From a bacterium D16-56 (GTDB lineage Bacteria; Bacillota; Clostridia; Lachnospirales; Lachnospiraceae): DNA of 64,000 nt. The DNA lies in contig RAYY01000002.1 in NCBI GenBank assembly GCA_003611875.1, positions 1 to 64,000 of the forward strand. Reading direction: 5' to 3'. Positions within the stretch are counted from its first letter, which is position 1. Each line of letters opens with the position of its first letter. The translations under genes were made by a program, and so were the position numbers. The notes beneath the pieces were generated by a model. It saw only the letters and a list, made by a program, of their open reading frames with translations, ran no database searches and was not told the origin of the DNA. Positions 1 through 8,486 of the stretch are shown in pieces.

Positions 1-51
1 CCAGTCTTCCTGATAATTGCCGCAACAAACTAAAAAAGTAAAACAGGTCTT

Positions 52-83
52 CCCCCGGTAAGCACTGGGGGCTTTCTTATTTT
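52..83 (+). terminator. Terminator-like hairpin at window edge
   Basis: An 8-bp stem (CCCCC at 52-56 with GGGGG at 67-71, one G-U pair inside) has a 4-nt loop and is followed on the plus strand by a T-rich run. It would terminate a plus-strand transcript entering from outside the window. It lies just past the abnormal end of the MATE gene, so something foreign may end here. Confidence 0.5.
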
Positions 84-99
84 GTCAAGGTACAGATGA

Positions 100-1200
100 T
101 TACCTACTTACGAAAAAGGACACCATAAAAATTATCATTCCTGTCTGAACCATTGCCTTTACCGGTTCGCTCCTGACAAACATGCCGCCATACCAGCCGG
201 ATATTCCTGCCATCACCAAAAACACTGCTGCACCCGCCCCAAACACGAACTGGTTGGTTCTTCTTCTGATCCCTGCCGCAAGCCTTTTTTCCTCTGCTCC
301 ATAACAAAAGCTTATAAGAGGACTGGCCCCCTGCCCAAAGCCCACAATCACCATACTAAACACATAGGACACATATCCTACAATCGTAAACGCCGTTACC
401 CCGTCCGCGCCGAATCTTCTCATAATAACAAAGTTATAGGCAAACATGGCGATTCCTGTGGACATTTCCCCAATAAATTCCGAGCTTCCATTTAAAATTC
501 CCCTCACACAGATCTGCCGGGAAAAACGAAATTTTCCCAGATGATAGGTTTGGGCGCTTCGTACAAAAAAGTATAAACTACATCCGAATGACACCAAAGC
601 AGATACCAGAGACGCCAGGGCAATCCCTGCTGCACCCATTCCCCAAGCCCCGGCAAAGCCATAATCCAAAACCACATTAAGCAAAACATTGAATATGGTC
701 ACATTCATGCAAAATTCTGGTTTCCCTTCCCCCCGGATGAACATTCCAAATGCAGAATTTATCACCATAATCGGAAGCTCCAAAACCATGATCTGGTAAT
801 AATTTACAAAGCATTCCATAACCTGTCCCTCAGCCCGAAGCATTCCAAGCATAGGCCGAAAACAAAATACCATGACACCGCTTATGAGAAAAGAAACAGC
901 AGCAACCGTTACAATCGTCTGACGAAACACCTGATTGGCTTTTTCCTTGTCCCCAGCCCCTAAGGCCATGCCTGCTATTGCCACTCCTCCGATGGACACC
1001 ATCAGTCCTACACCCAAATACAGATACACGATCGGAAGCCCTAAGTTTACCGCTGCAATCCCCGCTTCTCCTACGAACCACCCCATAAAAAATCCGTCTG
1101 CAACAGTGATAAACGCAGTCAGCACCATAGCAATCATAGCAGGAATGGAAAACTGCAGAATCTTTTTTGTCCGGTTTTTTTTGATTTCGTTTACATTCAT
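100..1200 (-). pseudogene. MATE-family multidrug efflux pump, 3' truncated
   Basis: This is a polytopic inner-membrane drug/cation antiporter of the MATE family. The first half (MATE core, substrate and Na+/H+ binding bundle) and most of the second half are present, with many hydrophobic segments and the family-typical GxxxxxxxxN-type loops. It stops at 366 residues, whereas family members are usually about 440-460, so the last one to two helices are missing. The reading frame ends abruptly after a hydrophobic stretch (VSFFVSR), and the DNA beyond it does not look coding. Start: an AAGGAGGG ribosome binding site sits correctly before the ATG. Upstream lies the AraC-type regulator on the same strand, and a palindromic operator overlaps the promoter. 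I infer truncation by an insertion or deletion whose other side is outside the window. A functional short form is unlikely but not excluded. Confidence 0.75.
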
Positions 1201-1217
1201 AAAAATATCCCTCCTTG

Positions 1218-1240
1218 TAATGAATCTGACCGATTCATTA
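1218..1240 (-). promoter_or_regulatory. Palindromic operator over the MATE promoter
   Basis: TAATGAATC and GATTCATTA form a perfect 9-bp inverted repeat with a 5-nt spacer, directly upstream of the MATE ribosome binding site. A TATAAT-like -10 on the minus strand (CTATAATG) runs into the repeat. This geometry suits a dimeric repressor of the TetR or MarR kind that would sense pump substrates. The regulator is not identified; the neighbouring AraC protein is a candidate, but AraC sites are usually direct repeats. Confidence 0.6.
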
Positions 1241-1287
1241 TAGGAAGGGATACCATTATATACTTCTGAATTCTTGCCCTGTTTTCC

Positions 1288-2127
1288 TCATTTCTTTACC
1301 GGAACACAAATATCCAGCTCCATATACCCCCTATCTCCATCCACTGTATGATACACATCAAACAGGCTCCTGCTTCCATCCAAAACATACCCTGTCCTTG
1401 GCAGCCACACCAGAAAAAGCGTCTGGTAAGCAGCATAAATGTGCTTCATACTTCCCTTAAAATCATACACGGCACACGTCCCCCCCTGTATAACTGCCGT
1501 ATTTTCCAACGAACAATTTTCCCGCACACTCATGCAAAGATCTGAAAGACAAAGCTCCTCTTTTGTCACTGCCGGATCATCATACGTCTTTTCCAAAAAC
1601 AAGGTTCCCTCTGTAATATACTTCTGGTACTTACAGATAAACCTTTTCCACTGCCTGCTAAGCCCCTCATAACTTCCAAAATGCCTTTCATACAGCACAT
1701 GATAGTCCGGCACCTCTTTCACTGTGATCTTTCTATTGCTCTCCTCAAAGCTCTCCGCCTTCCAGGTCTCATGATGGAAAAACGGATGCGTCATAGACAA
1801 TCCATAGCTTTTCCTCCGAAAAAAGACCGGCGTCATATGGTAGTACAGTTTGAACGCAGAGCTGTAATTAGAAGAGCTATACCCATAATCTGCACTGATC
1901 TCCGTTATGGGGCGCCTCTTTTCCGTCTTGAGGCGAAATGCACTCTGCTGAAGGCGAACCCGCTTAATAAAGCCATAAACACTCTCTCCTGTCTGCTCTT
2001 TAAAAATCCTGGAAAAGTAATATTTGGAAAAATGACAATGCTCTGCCACGATTTCCAAGCTCAGGTCATCTTCTATATGCAGCAGGATATAATCAATCGC
2101 CTGATTTACCGCCTGGTTCGTAATCAT
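1288..2127 (-). CDS. AraC-family regulator with GyrI-like effector domain
   Basis: A transcription activator of about 279 residues. Residues roughly 5-105 hold the two helix-turn-helix motifs of AraC/XylS proteins, including the EIVAEHCHFSKYYFSRIFK recognition region and the second motif around ITEISADYGYSSSNYSSAFK. The C-terminal half (about 120-279) resembles GyrI-like/BmrR-type effector-binding domains, which bind lipophilic cations and drugs. This architecture is that of Rob/SoxS-like multidrug regulators and fits control of the MATE pump just downstream on the same strand. I chose the ATG at 2127 because GGAGG lies 5 nt before it; an upstream GTG in frame at 2148 lacks such a site. Confidence 0.8.
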   Translation of the reverse strand: MITNQAVNQAIDYILLHIEDDLSLEIVAEHCHFSKYYFSRIFKEQTGESVYGFIKRVRLQQSAFRLKTEKRRPITEISADYGYSSSNYSSAFKLYYHMTPVFFRRKSYGLSMTHPFFHHETWKAESFEESNRKITVKEVPDYHVLYERHFGSYEGLSRQWKRFICKYQKYITEGTLFLEKTYDDPAVTKEELCLSDLCMSVRENCSLENTAVIQGGTCAVYDFKGSMKHIYAAYQTLFLVWLPRTGYVLDGSRSLFDVYHTVDGDRGYMELDICVPVKK

Positions 2128-2138
2128 ATCTTCCTCCA

Positions 2139-2198
2139 CGCTATGCACACCTCACAGCCCATCATACTCTGTGAGCATTGTATGCTTTATTTATCTTC
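2139..2198. repeat. Degenerate copy of 80-bp intergenic repeat (family B)
   Basis: The stretch around CATACTCTGTGAGCATTGTATG resembles the better copies at 44281-44430 (pattern GCACATxGxACTxTGxGAGTAxTGC). It is partial and sits between hisA and the AraC gene. Confidence 0.35.
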
Positions 2199-2915
2199 TT
2201 AAGTAAACCTCTTTACTGCTTCTGCCAGCTGAATTTTATTCTCATACAAAGCCTTGCCGATAATAACCCCCGAAATCCCGTTTTCAGAAAGCATATCCAA
2301 ATCTGCCATACAAGAAACCCCTCCGGAAGCGATTACATCCAGCCCTGTCTTGTCTGTAAGCATTTTTGTATTCTTCACATTAGGTCCGCTTAACATGCCG
2401 TCCCTTGAAATATCGGTGTATACAATATGCTGTACCCCATACTCCTTCATCTTTCTGCACAACTCCAGGGCTGTCATTCCACTGGTACGCTCCCAGCCCT
2501 CCACAGCCACCATGCCGTCCTTGGCATCCACCCCAGCCACGATCCGCTCCGGGCCAAACTTCTCTACCAGCTCCCGGATAAATTCCGGCCGCTCCGCCGC
2601 CTTCGTACCGATAATACAGCGGCTCACACCCAAATCCAGCGCATGTTGGACCGCTTCCGCACTGCGAAGGCCGCCGCCAAGCTCCACCGGCACATCCACC
2701 TGCTCAACAACAGCCCGGACAGCGCTTTCATTCACCGAATGGCCCGCCAGCGCACCGTCCAGGTCCACCAGATGAAGGAAAGAGGCCCCCTGGCTCACCC
2801 ACAGCTTTGCCATGTCTGCCGGACTGTCCCCATATACCTTTACCTTGTCAAAAAGCCCCTGTGTCAGACGGACACACTTGCCGTTTTTCATATCGATTGC
2901 CGGATATAACTGCAT
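2199..2915 (-). CDS. hisA: ProFAR isomerase HisA
   Basis: Phosphoribosylformimino-AICAR-phosphate isomerase converts ProFAR to PRFAR in the cytoplasm, the fourth step of histidine synthesis. The protein has 238 residues, the normal size, and forms a (beta/alpha)8 barrel. The catalytic aspartates of the family are present: AIDMKNG near residue 8 and the YTDISRDGMLSGPN stretch near 126-137. Phosphate-binding glycines are seen in ELGGGLRS and SGGVS. It is the last gene of the hisZ-G-D-B-A operon; an AGAGGAAAA ribosome binding site precedes the ATG. Its usual neighbours hisH and hisF are absent here, so the PRFAR it makes must be processed by enzymes encoded elsewhere. Confidence 0.95.
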   Translation of the reverse strand: MQLYPAIDMKNGKCVRLTQGLFDKVKVYGDSPADMAKLWVSQGASFLHLVDLDGALAGHSVNESAVRAVVEQVDVPVELGGGLRSAEAVQHALDLGVSRCIIGTKAAERPEFIRELVEKFGPERIVAGVDAKDGMVAVEGWERTSGMTALELCRKMKEYGVQHIVYTDISRDGMLSGPNVKNTKMLTDKTGLDVIASGGVSCMADLDMLSENGISGVIIGKALYENKIQLAEAVKRFT

Positions 2916-2971
2916 GATTTTTCCTCTCCTTCTCTGCCATGATTTCTGTTGTATTTCATAAAATCCACGAT

Positions 2972-3028
2972 TCAGTCCACTAAAAGCTCAAGATCCTCTG
3001 GTCCGGCCTTTTTATATACAAATTCTAT
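2972..3028 (-). pseudogene. Possible GNAT acetyltransferase N-terminal remnant
   Basis: Between hisB and hisA an 18-codon open stretch reads IEFVYKKAGPEDLELLVD and then meets TGA. It resembles the beginning of GNAT-family acetyltransferases, but it has ATA where a start would be expected and no continuation. It may mark a gene (this is also where hisH often lies) that has been deleted. This is a by-eye resemblance only. Confidence 0.3.
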
Positions 3029-3034
3029 CCTGTT

Positions 3035-3640
3035 CTATAAACTCCCCTTTGTGGACAGCACTCCCAAAATCCTGTCATCCCGCCTGGTGGCTTCATCCAA
3101 TGCCTTGGCAAATGCCTTAAATGCCCCTTCAATAATATGGTGGTTATTGCTTCCGTCCATCTGCTTCAAATGCAGATTCATAGCCCCGCCATAAGAGACC
3201 GCATAAAAAAACTCCCGCACCATCTCCGTCTCCAGATCCCCCACCTTTTCCCGGTCCAGCCGCAGATCATAGACCAGGTAAGGACGGCCGCACAAATCCA
3301 AGGCACAGAGAATTAACGCCTCATCCATGGGAAGGATCCGGGAGCCATAACGGACAATCCCCTCCTTATCCCCCACAGCCTGTCCGATAGCATTTCCCAG
3401 CACAATTCCTGTATCCTCTATGGTATGATGGGTATCCACCTCCAGATCCCCCTTCACCTTTACCGTCAGATCAAACAATCCATGGCGGGCAAATCCCTGA
3501 AGCATATGATCAAAAAAACCGATTCCCGTATCAACCTGCGCCTGTCCGCTTCCGTCCAGATTCAAGGTCAGGGAAATATCCGTCTCCCTGGTGGTTCTGG
3601 TGACAGAGACGATTCTGCCTTGCACTGTTTTATTCTCCAT
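3035..3640 (-). CDS. hisB: Imidazoleglycerol-phosphate dehydratase HisB
   Basis: Catalyses dehydration of imidazoleglycerol phosphate to imidazoleacetol phosphate. With 201 residues it is the monofunctional bacterial form, without a HisN-type phosphatase domain. The two Mn-binding histidine clusters are visible: FFDHMLQGFARHG and DTHHTIED in the first half, and GSNNHHIIEGAFKAFA in the second half. An AAGGAGGG ribosome binding site lies upstream. It follows hisD with a gap of about 96 bp in the his operon. Downstream, about 120 bp of apparently decayed sequence separates it from hisA. Confidence 0.95.
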   Translation of the reverse strand: MENKTVQGRIVSVTRTTRETDISLTLNLDGSGQAQVDTGIGFFDHMLQGFARHGLFDLTVKVKGDLEVDTHHTIEDTGIVLGNAIGQAVGDKEGIVRYGSRILPMDEALILCALDLCGRPYLVYDLRLDREKVGDLETEMVREFFYAVSYGGAMNLHLKQMDGSNNHHIIEGAFKAFAKALDEATRRDDRILGVLSTKGSL

Positions 3641-3736
3641 AGAAAGGAACCCTCCTTGTTATCCCGATCATTTTTTCTGTTCGTGTTTTATTTGTTTTCC
3701 ATTCGCTTCCCATTCATTTTCCAGAGCCTCCCATCA

Positions 3737-5029
3737 TTATTCTTCAAACCGCACCCGGATTGAATTGGCGTGGGCCGTCAGTCCCTCCGCTTGGGCAAAT
3801 GTCTCAATATCCCTGTGAATCGGCTCCAATGCCTCTTTGGAATAATAAATAATGCTGGATTTTTTCACATAATCATCCACTCCTAAGGGAGAGAAAAATT
3901 TCGCCGTTCCGTTGGTAGGCAGCACATGGTTGGGACCTGCAAAATAATCCCCCAAAGGCTCCGAACTGTACTCTCCCAAAAAGATGGCCCCTGCATTCCG
4001 GATTTTTGTCATCACCTCAAAGGGATTGCGGGTCACGATCTCCAAATGCTCTGATGCAATCTGATTAGCCGTATCAATGGCATCCTCCATAGAATCTGCC
4101 ACCAGGATATATCCATAATTCTCCAGAGATTTTTTAAGGATCTCCTTCCGGGATAGGACTTCTACAAAACCCTCCACTTCTTCCGATACCTTCTGAGCCA
4201 GCTCCATACTGGTAGTTACCAGGATCCCACTGGCCAGCTCGTCATGCTCTGCCTGAGACAGCAGGTCTGCCGCCACATACCTGGGATTGGCGCTGTCATC
4301 CGCCAGCACCAGAATCTCGCTTGGCCCGGCAATGCTGTCAATGCTCACATGTCCATAGACCGCCTTCTTTGCCAAAGCCACGAAAATATTGCCGGGGCCG
4401 GCGATCTTGTCCACTTTAGAAATCGATTCTGTTCCGAAAGCCAGAGCTGCAACAGCCTGGGCGCCGCCTACTTTATAAGCATCCGTTACCCCTGCCAGAT
4501 GTGCCGCTGCCAGCGTTACGGGATTCACCTTTCCGTCCTTTCCCGGAGGCGTCACCATTACAATCCGCTCCACTCCTGCCACCTTTGCCGGAATAATATT
4601 CATCAGCACAGAAGAAGGATAGGCTGCCTTTCCTCCAGGCACATACACCCCCACACTGGCCAATGGTGTTACCTTCTGCCCCAATATGGTGCCGTTTGGC
4701 CTGCTGTCAAACCAACTGTACTGCTTTTGCTTCTCATGATATTCCCGGATGTTGTTCATGGATTTTTTCATCACGGAAAGCAAGGACGGCTCCACCAGGG
4801 AAAGAGCCTCTTGAACCTCCTCCTCCGTCACCCGAAGCTGATCTGCTGTCAGCTCCACTCCGTCAAATTTCCTGGTGTATTCCAAAAGCGCCTGGTCCCT
4901 GCGGTCCTTCACATTCTCCACAATTTCCTGAACCTTTTCCTCATAGCCGCTGTAATGATTCGGATCCCTCTTTAATAAACTGGCAAGAATATCCTGCCTG
5001 GTTTGCTCATTTAGTTTGACAATTCTCAT
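3737..5029 (-). CDS. hisD: Histidinol dehydrogenase HisD
   Basis: A zinc-dependent, NAD-linked enzyme that performs the last two oxidations from L-histidinol to L-histidine. From the ATG at 5029 it has 430 residues, the standard family length. Visible family signatures are VYVPGGKAAYPSSVLMNIIPA, GGAQAVAALAFGT, DKIAGPGNIFVA, SIAGPSEILVLAD, SQAEHDE and, near the C-terminus, EHLE and GPNHVLPT, which supply the zinc and catalytic residues. The upstream in-frame ATG would add 17 residues unlike the family; GGAGGG six bases before the 5029 ATG supports the shorter start. The gap to hisG upstream is about 260 bp, long for an operon, and holds a degenerate repeat. Confidence 0.95.
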   Translation of the reverse strand: MRIVKLNEQTRQDILASLLKRDPNHYSGYEEKVQEIVENVKDRRDQALLEYTRKFDGVELTADQLRVTEEEVQEALSLVEPSLLSVMKKSMNNIREYHEKQKQYSWFDSRPNGTILGQKVTPLASVGVYVPGGKAAYPSSVLMNIIPAKVAGVERIVMVTPPGKDGKVNPVTLAAAHLAGVTDAYKVGGAQAVAALAFGTESISKVDKIAGPGNIFVALAKKAVYGHVSIDSIAGPSEILVLADDSANPRYVAADLLSQAEHDELASGILVTTSMELAQKVSEEVEGFVEVLSRKEILKKSLENYGYILVADSMEDAIDTANQIASEHLEIVTRNPFEVMTKIRNAGAIFLGEYSSEPLGDYFAGPNHVLPTNGTAKFFSPLGVDDYVKKSSIIYYSKEALEPIHRDIETFAQAEGLTAHANSIRVRFEE

Positions 5030-5047
5030 GCTTCCCTCCATTTTTTC

Positions 5048-5115
5048 TCCACACTGTGCATGCTTCACATCATATCGCACTTTGTTAGTATTGCATGCCC
5101 CGCTCTATCTTTTTC
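5048..5115. repeat. Degenerate copy of 80-bp repeat (family B) in the hisG-hisD gap
   Basis: The sequence around GTGCATGCTTCACATCATAT and TATTGCATGCCCCGCTCTAT matches the family-B units at 44281-44430 in order and spacing, with base changes. The rest of the 5030-5290 gap shows no gene that I can support. Confidence 0.45.
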
Positions 5116-5290
5116 TGCGGTTTCGTCCTGCATAATTTGCGCTTCCCGCTGTTACTGCCAATATATTTGATATTCAAAACCGATGACAGCAAAACGGAAG
5201 ATGCCATAAACTCATCCTCCTGCTATCTCTGTCCAGCCTGGCAGTTTTATAGCTTTCCAGGTGTGCTTAAGAGCACTGATAGCGGGTGGT

Positions 5291-5950
5291 TTATTCACCG
5301 GAATTCAAGCAAGGCTGTACCAGCCTTTTCATCTCCCGTATGATTCCCACAATCCGCGCATTCTCTCTCTTCATACTCACCTGATTTACCACCATCCGGG
5401 CAGATAGAGGACAAATATCCTCCAACACTGTCAGCCCGTTCTCCCGCAAGGTAGAGCCGGTCTCCACAATATCCACAATCACCTCAGAAAGCCCCACAAT
5501 CGGCGCCAGCTCGATAGAACCATTCAGCTTAATAATCTCTACGGTCTGATGCTTTTTATTATAGAAATAATCCTTGGCAATGGCCGGGTACTTGGTAGCT
5601 ACCCGAATCAATTCATGATGCTTTAAGTACTCCCCTGCCGATTCCGGCCCGCATACACACATTCGGCAGCGCCCGATTCCCAAATCCAGCACCTCATACA
5701 GTTTGCGCCCCTCCTCTAGGATCGTGTCCTTTCCCACAATCCCGATATCCGCGGCGCCATACTCCACATAGGTAGGTACGTCATTGGCCTTAGCCAGAAA
5801 GAAACGGCACTTCAAATCTTCATTGGTAAAAATCAGCTTTCTGGAACCTTTATCCTTCATCTCCTCACAGGTAATGCCGATCTTCTCAAACATTTCCAAA
5901 GACTTGCTTGCCAGTCGGCCCTTAGCCAGGGCAAAGGTCAAATATCTCAT
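5291..5950 (-). CDS. hisG: ATP phosphoribosyltransferase, short form (HisG)
   Basis: Catalyses the committed step of histidine synthesis, joining ATP and PRPP to give phosphoribosyl-ATP. From the ATG at 5950 ([13 protein letters not shown]) it has 219 residues: the short form that lacks the C-terminal regulatory domain and works as a hetero-octamer with HisZ, encoded directly upstream. Family signatures are ALAKGRL at the N-terminus, [12 protein letters not shown], and the PRPP-binding [19 protein letters not shown] longer in-frame start exists at 6058 but would run through the intergenic repeat and add 36 unrelated residues. Feedback control by histidine is expected through HisZ. Confidence 0.93.
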   Translation of the reverse strand: MRYLTFALAKGRLASKSLEMFEKIGITCEEMKDKGSRKLIFTNEDLKCRFFLAKANDVPTYVEYGAADIGIVGKDTILEEGRKLYEVLDLGIGRCRMCVCGPESAGEYLKHHELIRVATKYPAIAKDYFYNKKHQTVEIIKLNGSIELAPIVGLSEVIVDIVETGSTLRENGLTVLEDICPLSARMVVNQVSMKRENARIVGIIREMKRLVQPCLNSGE

Positions 5951-6022
5951 CACACTTTTCGTCCTTTCTGTAACTGCCCGATCCAGGCTGTAATTCACTC
6001 CGTTATTATTTGATCCCTTTAA

Positions 6023-6132
6023 AAACCTCCATGCACCTGGCTGCGGACGCGCCACCAATTATGAAAGACTGGCGGGCGCATTTGGCATCCCTGATTTTAA
6101 ATCGTCTTCGGCGATGGGACTTTTAAAGTAAA
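6023..6132. repeat. 110-bp two-hairpin repeat (family A), copy 1
   Basis: Runs from AAACCTCCATGC to AAAGTAAA. It holds a long outer stem (degenerate here) and a small hairpin ATCGTC-TTC-GGCGAT. It is directly followed by a second, diverged unit. The family is also at 16176, 48674 (reverse orientation) and 60725. It fills most of the hisZ-hisG gap. Confidence 0.8.
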
Positions 6133-6240
6133 CCTGCATGTGCCCGGCTGCCGGCACACCACTGCGCATAAAAGTCTGGCGGGCACATGGGGCATACCTG
6201 AATTCATGCCGCCTAATCGGCAGCGGAACTTTCATAGTAA
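6130..6240. repeat. Family A repeat, copy 2 (tandem, overlaps hisZ 3' end)
   Basis: A diverged unit placed head to tail with copy 1. The outer stem is CATGTGCCCG/CGGGCACATG (10 bp) and the small hairpin is TGCCG/CGGCA. Both stems differ from the other copies by paired changes. Its end supplies the last codons and stop of hisZ. Confidence 0.75.
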
Positions 6241-7493
6241 TAATCCTCTACGCTCCTCATCCTCAGCCGACCACTTTCTACCTGGTACTCCGACACCTGC
6301 TCCCCGGCATTTGACAGATATAAAAGCAGCCTCATCCGCTGCCTCCCGGCATAAGACACATAGTCTGTCACAGACCTTCCGGCTGTTTTTCGAATCATCT
6401 GCACGGCTCTGCCTTCTTCCCGGAAATGCTTTGCCAGCCGGATCGCCTCCCTTCTTGCTCCCGGCTCATACAGAATCACCTGCTCCACCATATCCACTTT
6501 TGTCACGATCCGCTGACGGGAAAGAGCCTGCATCAGCCGGTCCACCACAATGGCAAACCCCACAGCCGGCGTGTCCTTTCCAAACTGCACCAAAAGCTTG
6601 TCATAACGGCCTCCTGTTACCAGATACTCTCCGGTGCCATAGGTATACGCCTTAAAAATAATCCCTGTATAATAGGAATACTTACTTAACATCCCCAGGT
6701 CGTAGGACACGTAATCCCCCAGCCCATACCCATCCAAAATCTCCTGCACCCGCTCCAGCCTATCAATCGCCCGCAGCGCCCGCTGATTGGATGTCATGGT
6801 TCTGGCCAGCCGGATCTGCTCCATATCTCCGAACAATTCCGGCAGCTTCAGAAATATTTGCTTCTGCTCCTCTGGCATCGTCTGCTCCGTCAAAAGCTCC
6901 TCCACCCCAAAAAAGTTCTTATTCTCAATCAGCTCCCGAAGCAGCTCCTGGGTATCCTCATCTATCCCGGCTTCCTCCACCAGTCCTCGGTAAAACTCTA
7001 CCTGCCCCAGCTCCACCTGAAACTCCTTAAGGCCGGTGGCCTTTAAGGCATCGATCACCAGGGCAATCATCTCCGCATCCCCGTCACTGGAATCATCCCC
7101 GATCAACTCCACCCCTGTCTGGGTCGTCTCGTTAAGCCGCCCCTGATAGCTGACCCCGTTCAGATAGGTCGTCCCCAGGTAGCAAAGCCGCAGAGGCCCC
7201 GTCTCATCCGTAAAATACTTGGCCACACAGCGGGCTATGGGCGGAGTCATATCCGGCCGCAGCACCAGGGTATTGTTCTCCCGGTCAAAAAACTTGTACA
7301 TCTCTCTGGTATTGGCACTCCCCCGCTCCTTCTTGAAAATATCATAAAACTCAAAGGCAGGAGTTTCAATATTCTGATATCCATACAGATGAAACACGCT
7401 CTGTATTTCATTCTGCACTGCCATTTTCCTGGCACATTCCTCTGCATAAATATCCCGTACTCCCTCTGGAGTGTGCAATAATTGTCTGCCCAT
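6213..7493 (-). CDS. hisZ: ATP phosphoribosyltransferase regulatory subunit HisZ
   Basis: A catalytically inactive histidyl-tRNA-synthetase paralogue that activates and feedback-regulates short-form HisG. It has 426 residues from the ATG at 7493 (MGRQLLHTPEGVRDIYAEE). Class II synthetase-like motifs are visible: VRDIYAEECARK, the motif-2 arginine region TLVLRPDMTPPIAR, and GGRYDKLL with VGFAIVVDRL. A GGGAGG site precedes the chosen start; an extension to 7547 would add 18 unrelated residues. It is first in the operon, and the promoter lies about 180 bp upstream. The C-terminal residues are encoded inside the family A repeat, so the tail is probably not conserved. Confidence 0.93.
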   Translation of the reverse strand: MGRQLLHTPEGVRDIYAEECARKMAVQNEIQSVFHLYGYQNIETPAFEFYDIFKKERGSANTREMYKFFDRENNTLVLRPDMTPPIARCVAKYFTDETGPLRLCYLGTTYLNGVSYQGRLNETTQTGVELIGDDSSDGDAEMIALVIDALKATGLKEFQVELGQVEFYRGLVEEAGIDEDTQELLRELIENKNFFGVEELLTEQTMPEEQKQIFLKLPELFGDMEQIRLARTMTSNQRALRAIDRLERVQEILDGYGLGDYVSYDLGMLSKYSYYTGIIFKAYTYGTGEYLVTGGRYDKLLVQFGKDTPAVGFAIVVDRLMQALSRQRIVTKVDMVEQVILYEPGARREAIRLAKHFREEGRAVQMIRKTAGRSVTDYVSYAGRQRMRLLLYLSNAGEQVSEYQVESGRLRMRSVEDYYYESSAAD

Positions 7494-7669
7494 TCTTTGC
7501 CTGACCTCCCATGTTTCTTCTATTTTACCACAACTGCTTCCGTCCAAAACCTTTTTTCAGAAATGACGGTTCTTGCTCCTGCTTATATTTCTGATCTATT
7601 CTATGTGAACTACCCATTGTCTAAAGCCAATGGGCTTCCTGCCCACGTTATAAAAACGTTTGAAGTTTA
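7494..7669 (-). promoter_or_regulatory. his operon leader with alternative hairpins
   Basis: The transcribed leader between the promoter and hisZ contains mutually exclusive pairings: TGGGC/GCCCA (7631-7645), AAGCC/GGCTT (7624-7637) and CCCATTG/CAATGGG (7614-7635). They share bases, so only one can form at a time. No T-box, no histidine-rich leader peptide and no terminator after these hairpins was found. Regulation is possible but unproved. Confidence 0.35.
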
Positions 7670-7675
7670 TAAGGT

Positions 7676-7704
7676 ATTATACTTCGGTTTGGTTGAAATG
7701 GCAA
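7676..7704 (-). promoter_or_regulatory. Sigma-A type promoter of the his operon
   Basis: On the minus strand, TTGCCA (-35, 7699-7704) and TATAAT (-10, 7676-7681) are separated by exactly 17 nt. Transcription would start near 7669 and read into hisZ. Confidence 0.75.
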
Positions 7705-7711
7705 TCAAATA

Positions 7712-7737
7712 AAAAAACGGATTATAATCCGTTTTTT
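7712..7737 (-). terminator. Bidirectional rho-independent terminator
   Basis: A 26-nt perfect palindrome: CGGATTATAATCCG flanked by A6 and T6. It lies just downstream of the decayed gene at 7780-8390 and just upstream of the his promoter. The stem is short and partly AT, so its strength is uncertain. Confidence 0.7.
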
Positions 7738-7779
7738 AGTAAATATTTCTCCTTTATGAAAAGGTCCGAACTACTCATC

Positions 7780-8390
7780 CTACCAATCCATCTCGTCCAC
7801 CCCATACTGCAAAGGCGCCTCCCCCTTACTTTTAAGGATCCTTATCTCACCTGCATCTCCATCCTCCACATCTTCTGCATAATAAGAGTCCCTGTGGGTT
7901 TTCAAAATGTAACCAGGCCCCTGCTTCTTAAGCATGGAATTTGCCTGCAATTTCCATAAATATTTTTCACTTTCCTGTAATCATCCGCAATCTCCTGTAA
8001 TTTAGCCATATCCTCTGAGAGGATCGACTCTTTATTAAACTGGCGGATGGTTTTGCACATCTCATCACTTTACATTGATTTTCCTTGTGGTTGACAGATA
8101 TTTGGGATTTCCAAAATGTGCAGGTTTTGGAAATCAGGGTTTCTTAAAAGTTCAGCTCCAAAATACTGAACCACGAAAAAAATATAAAGTGATGGCTCCT
8201 ATGGAATCGCCGCTCTTACAGCATCCAGCCTGCAAAACGCCTGCATATCCTCGCTGCAATAGATTGCCATACACTCTACCGGATGTGCGGTTTTGTTTAC
8301 AATTTGATGAGCATCTTCTTTCAAACTCTCACTATTTTTCTTATACCGGCTTCTAAATAACTGATTATAAATTTCTTCACTATGACATTT
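7780..8390 (-). pseudogene. Decayed unknown gene, several frames and stops
   Basis: Three stretches in different frames look coding on the minus strand. The first (8390 to 8199) runs from EEIYNQLFRSRYKKNSE to RLDAVRAAIP and stop. The second (about 8150 to 7960) contains PDFQNLHILEIPNICQPQ, an in-frame TAA, then ESILSEDMAKLQEIADDYRK. After a frameshift near 7960 the third contains KSKGEAPLQYGVDEMDW and a stop at 7780. Composition is more AT-rich than the flanks. No family is recognised with confidence. It may be a relic of a mobile-element gene; a terminator follows the stop. Confidence 0.45.
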
Positions 8391-8486
8391 TCAAGTAACA
8401 GCCCCTATTACCGAAAAATGAAGATATTTTACAAGACTTTTGAAAATATTTGATTTACAATGGTTTTTGGCAAGGAGGGAATTTGA

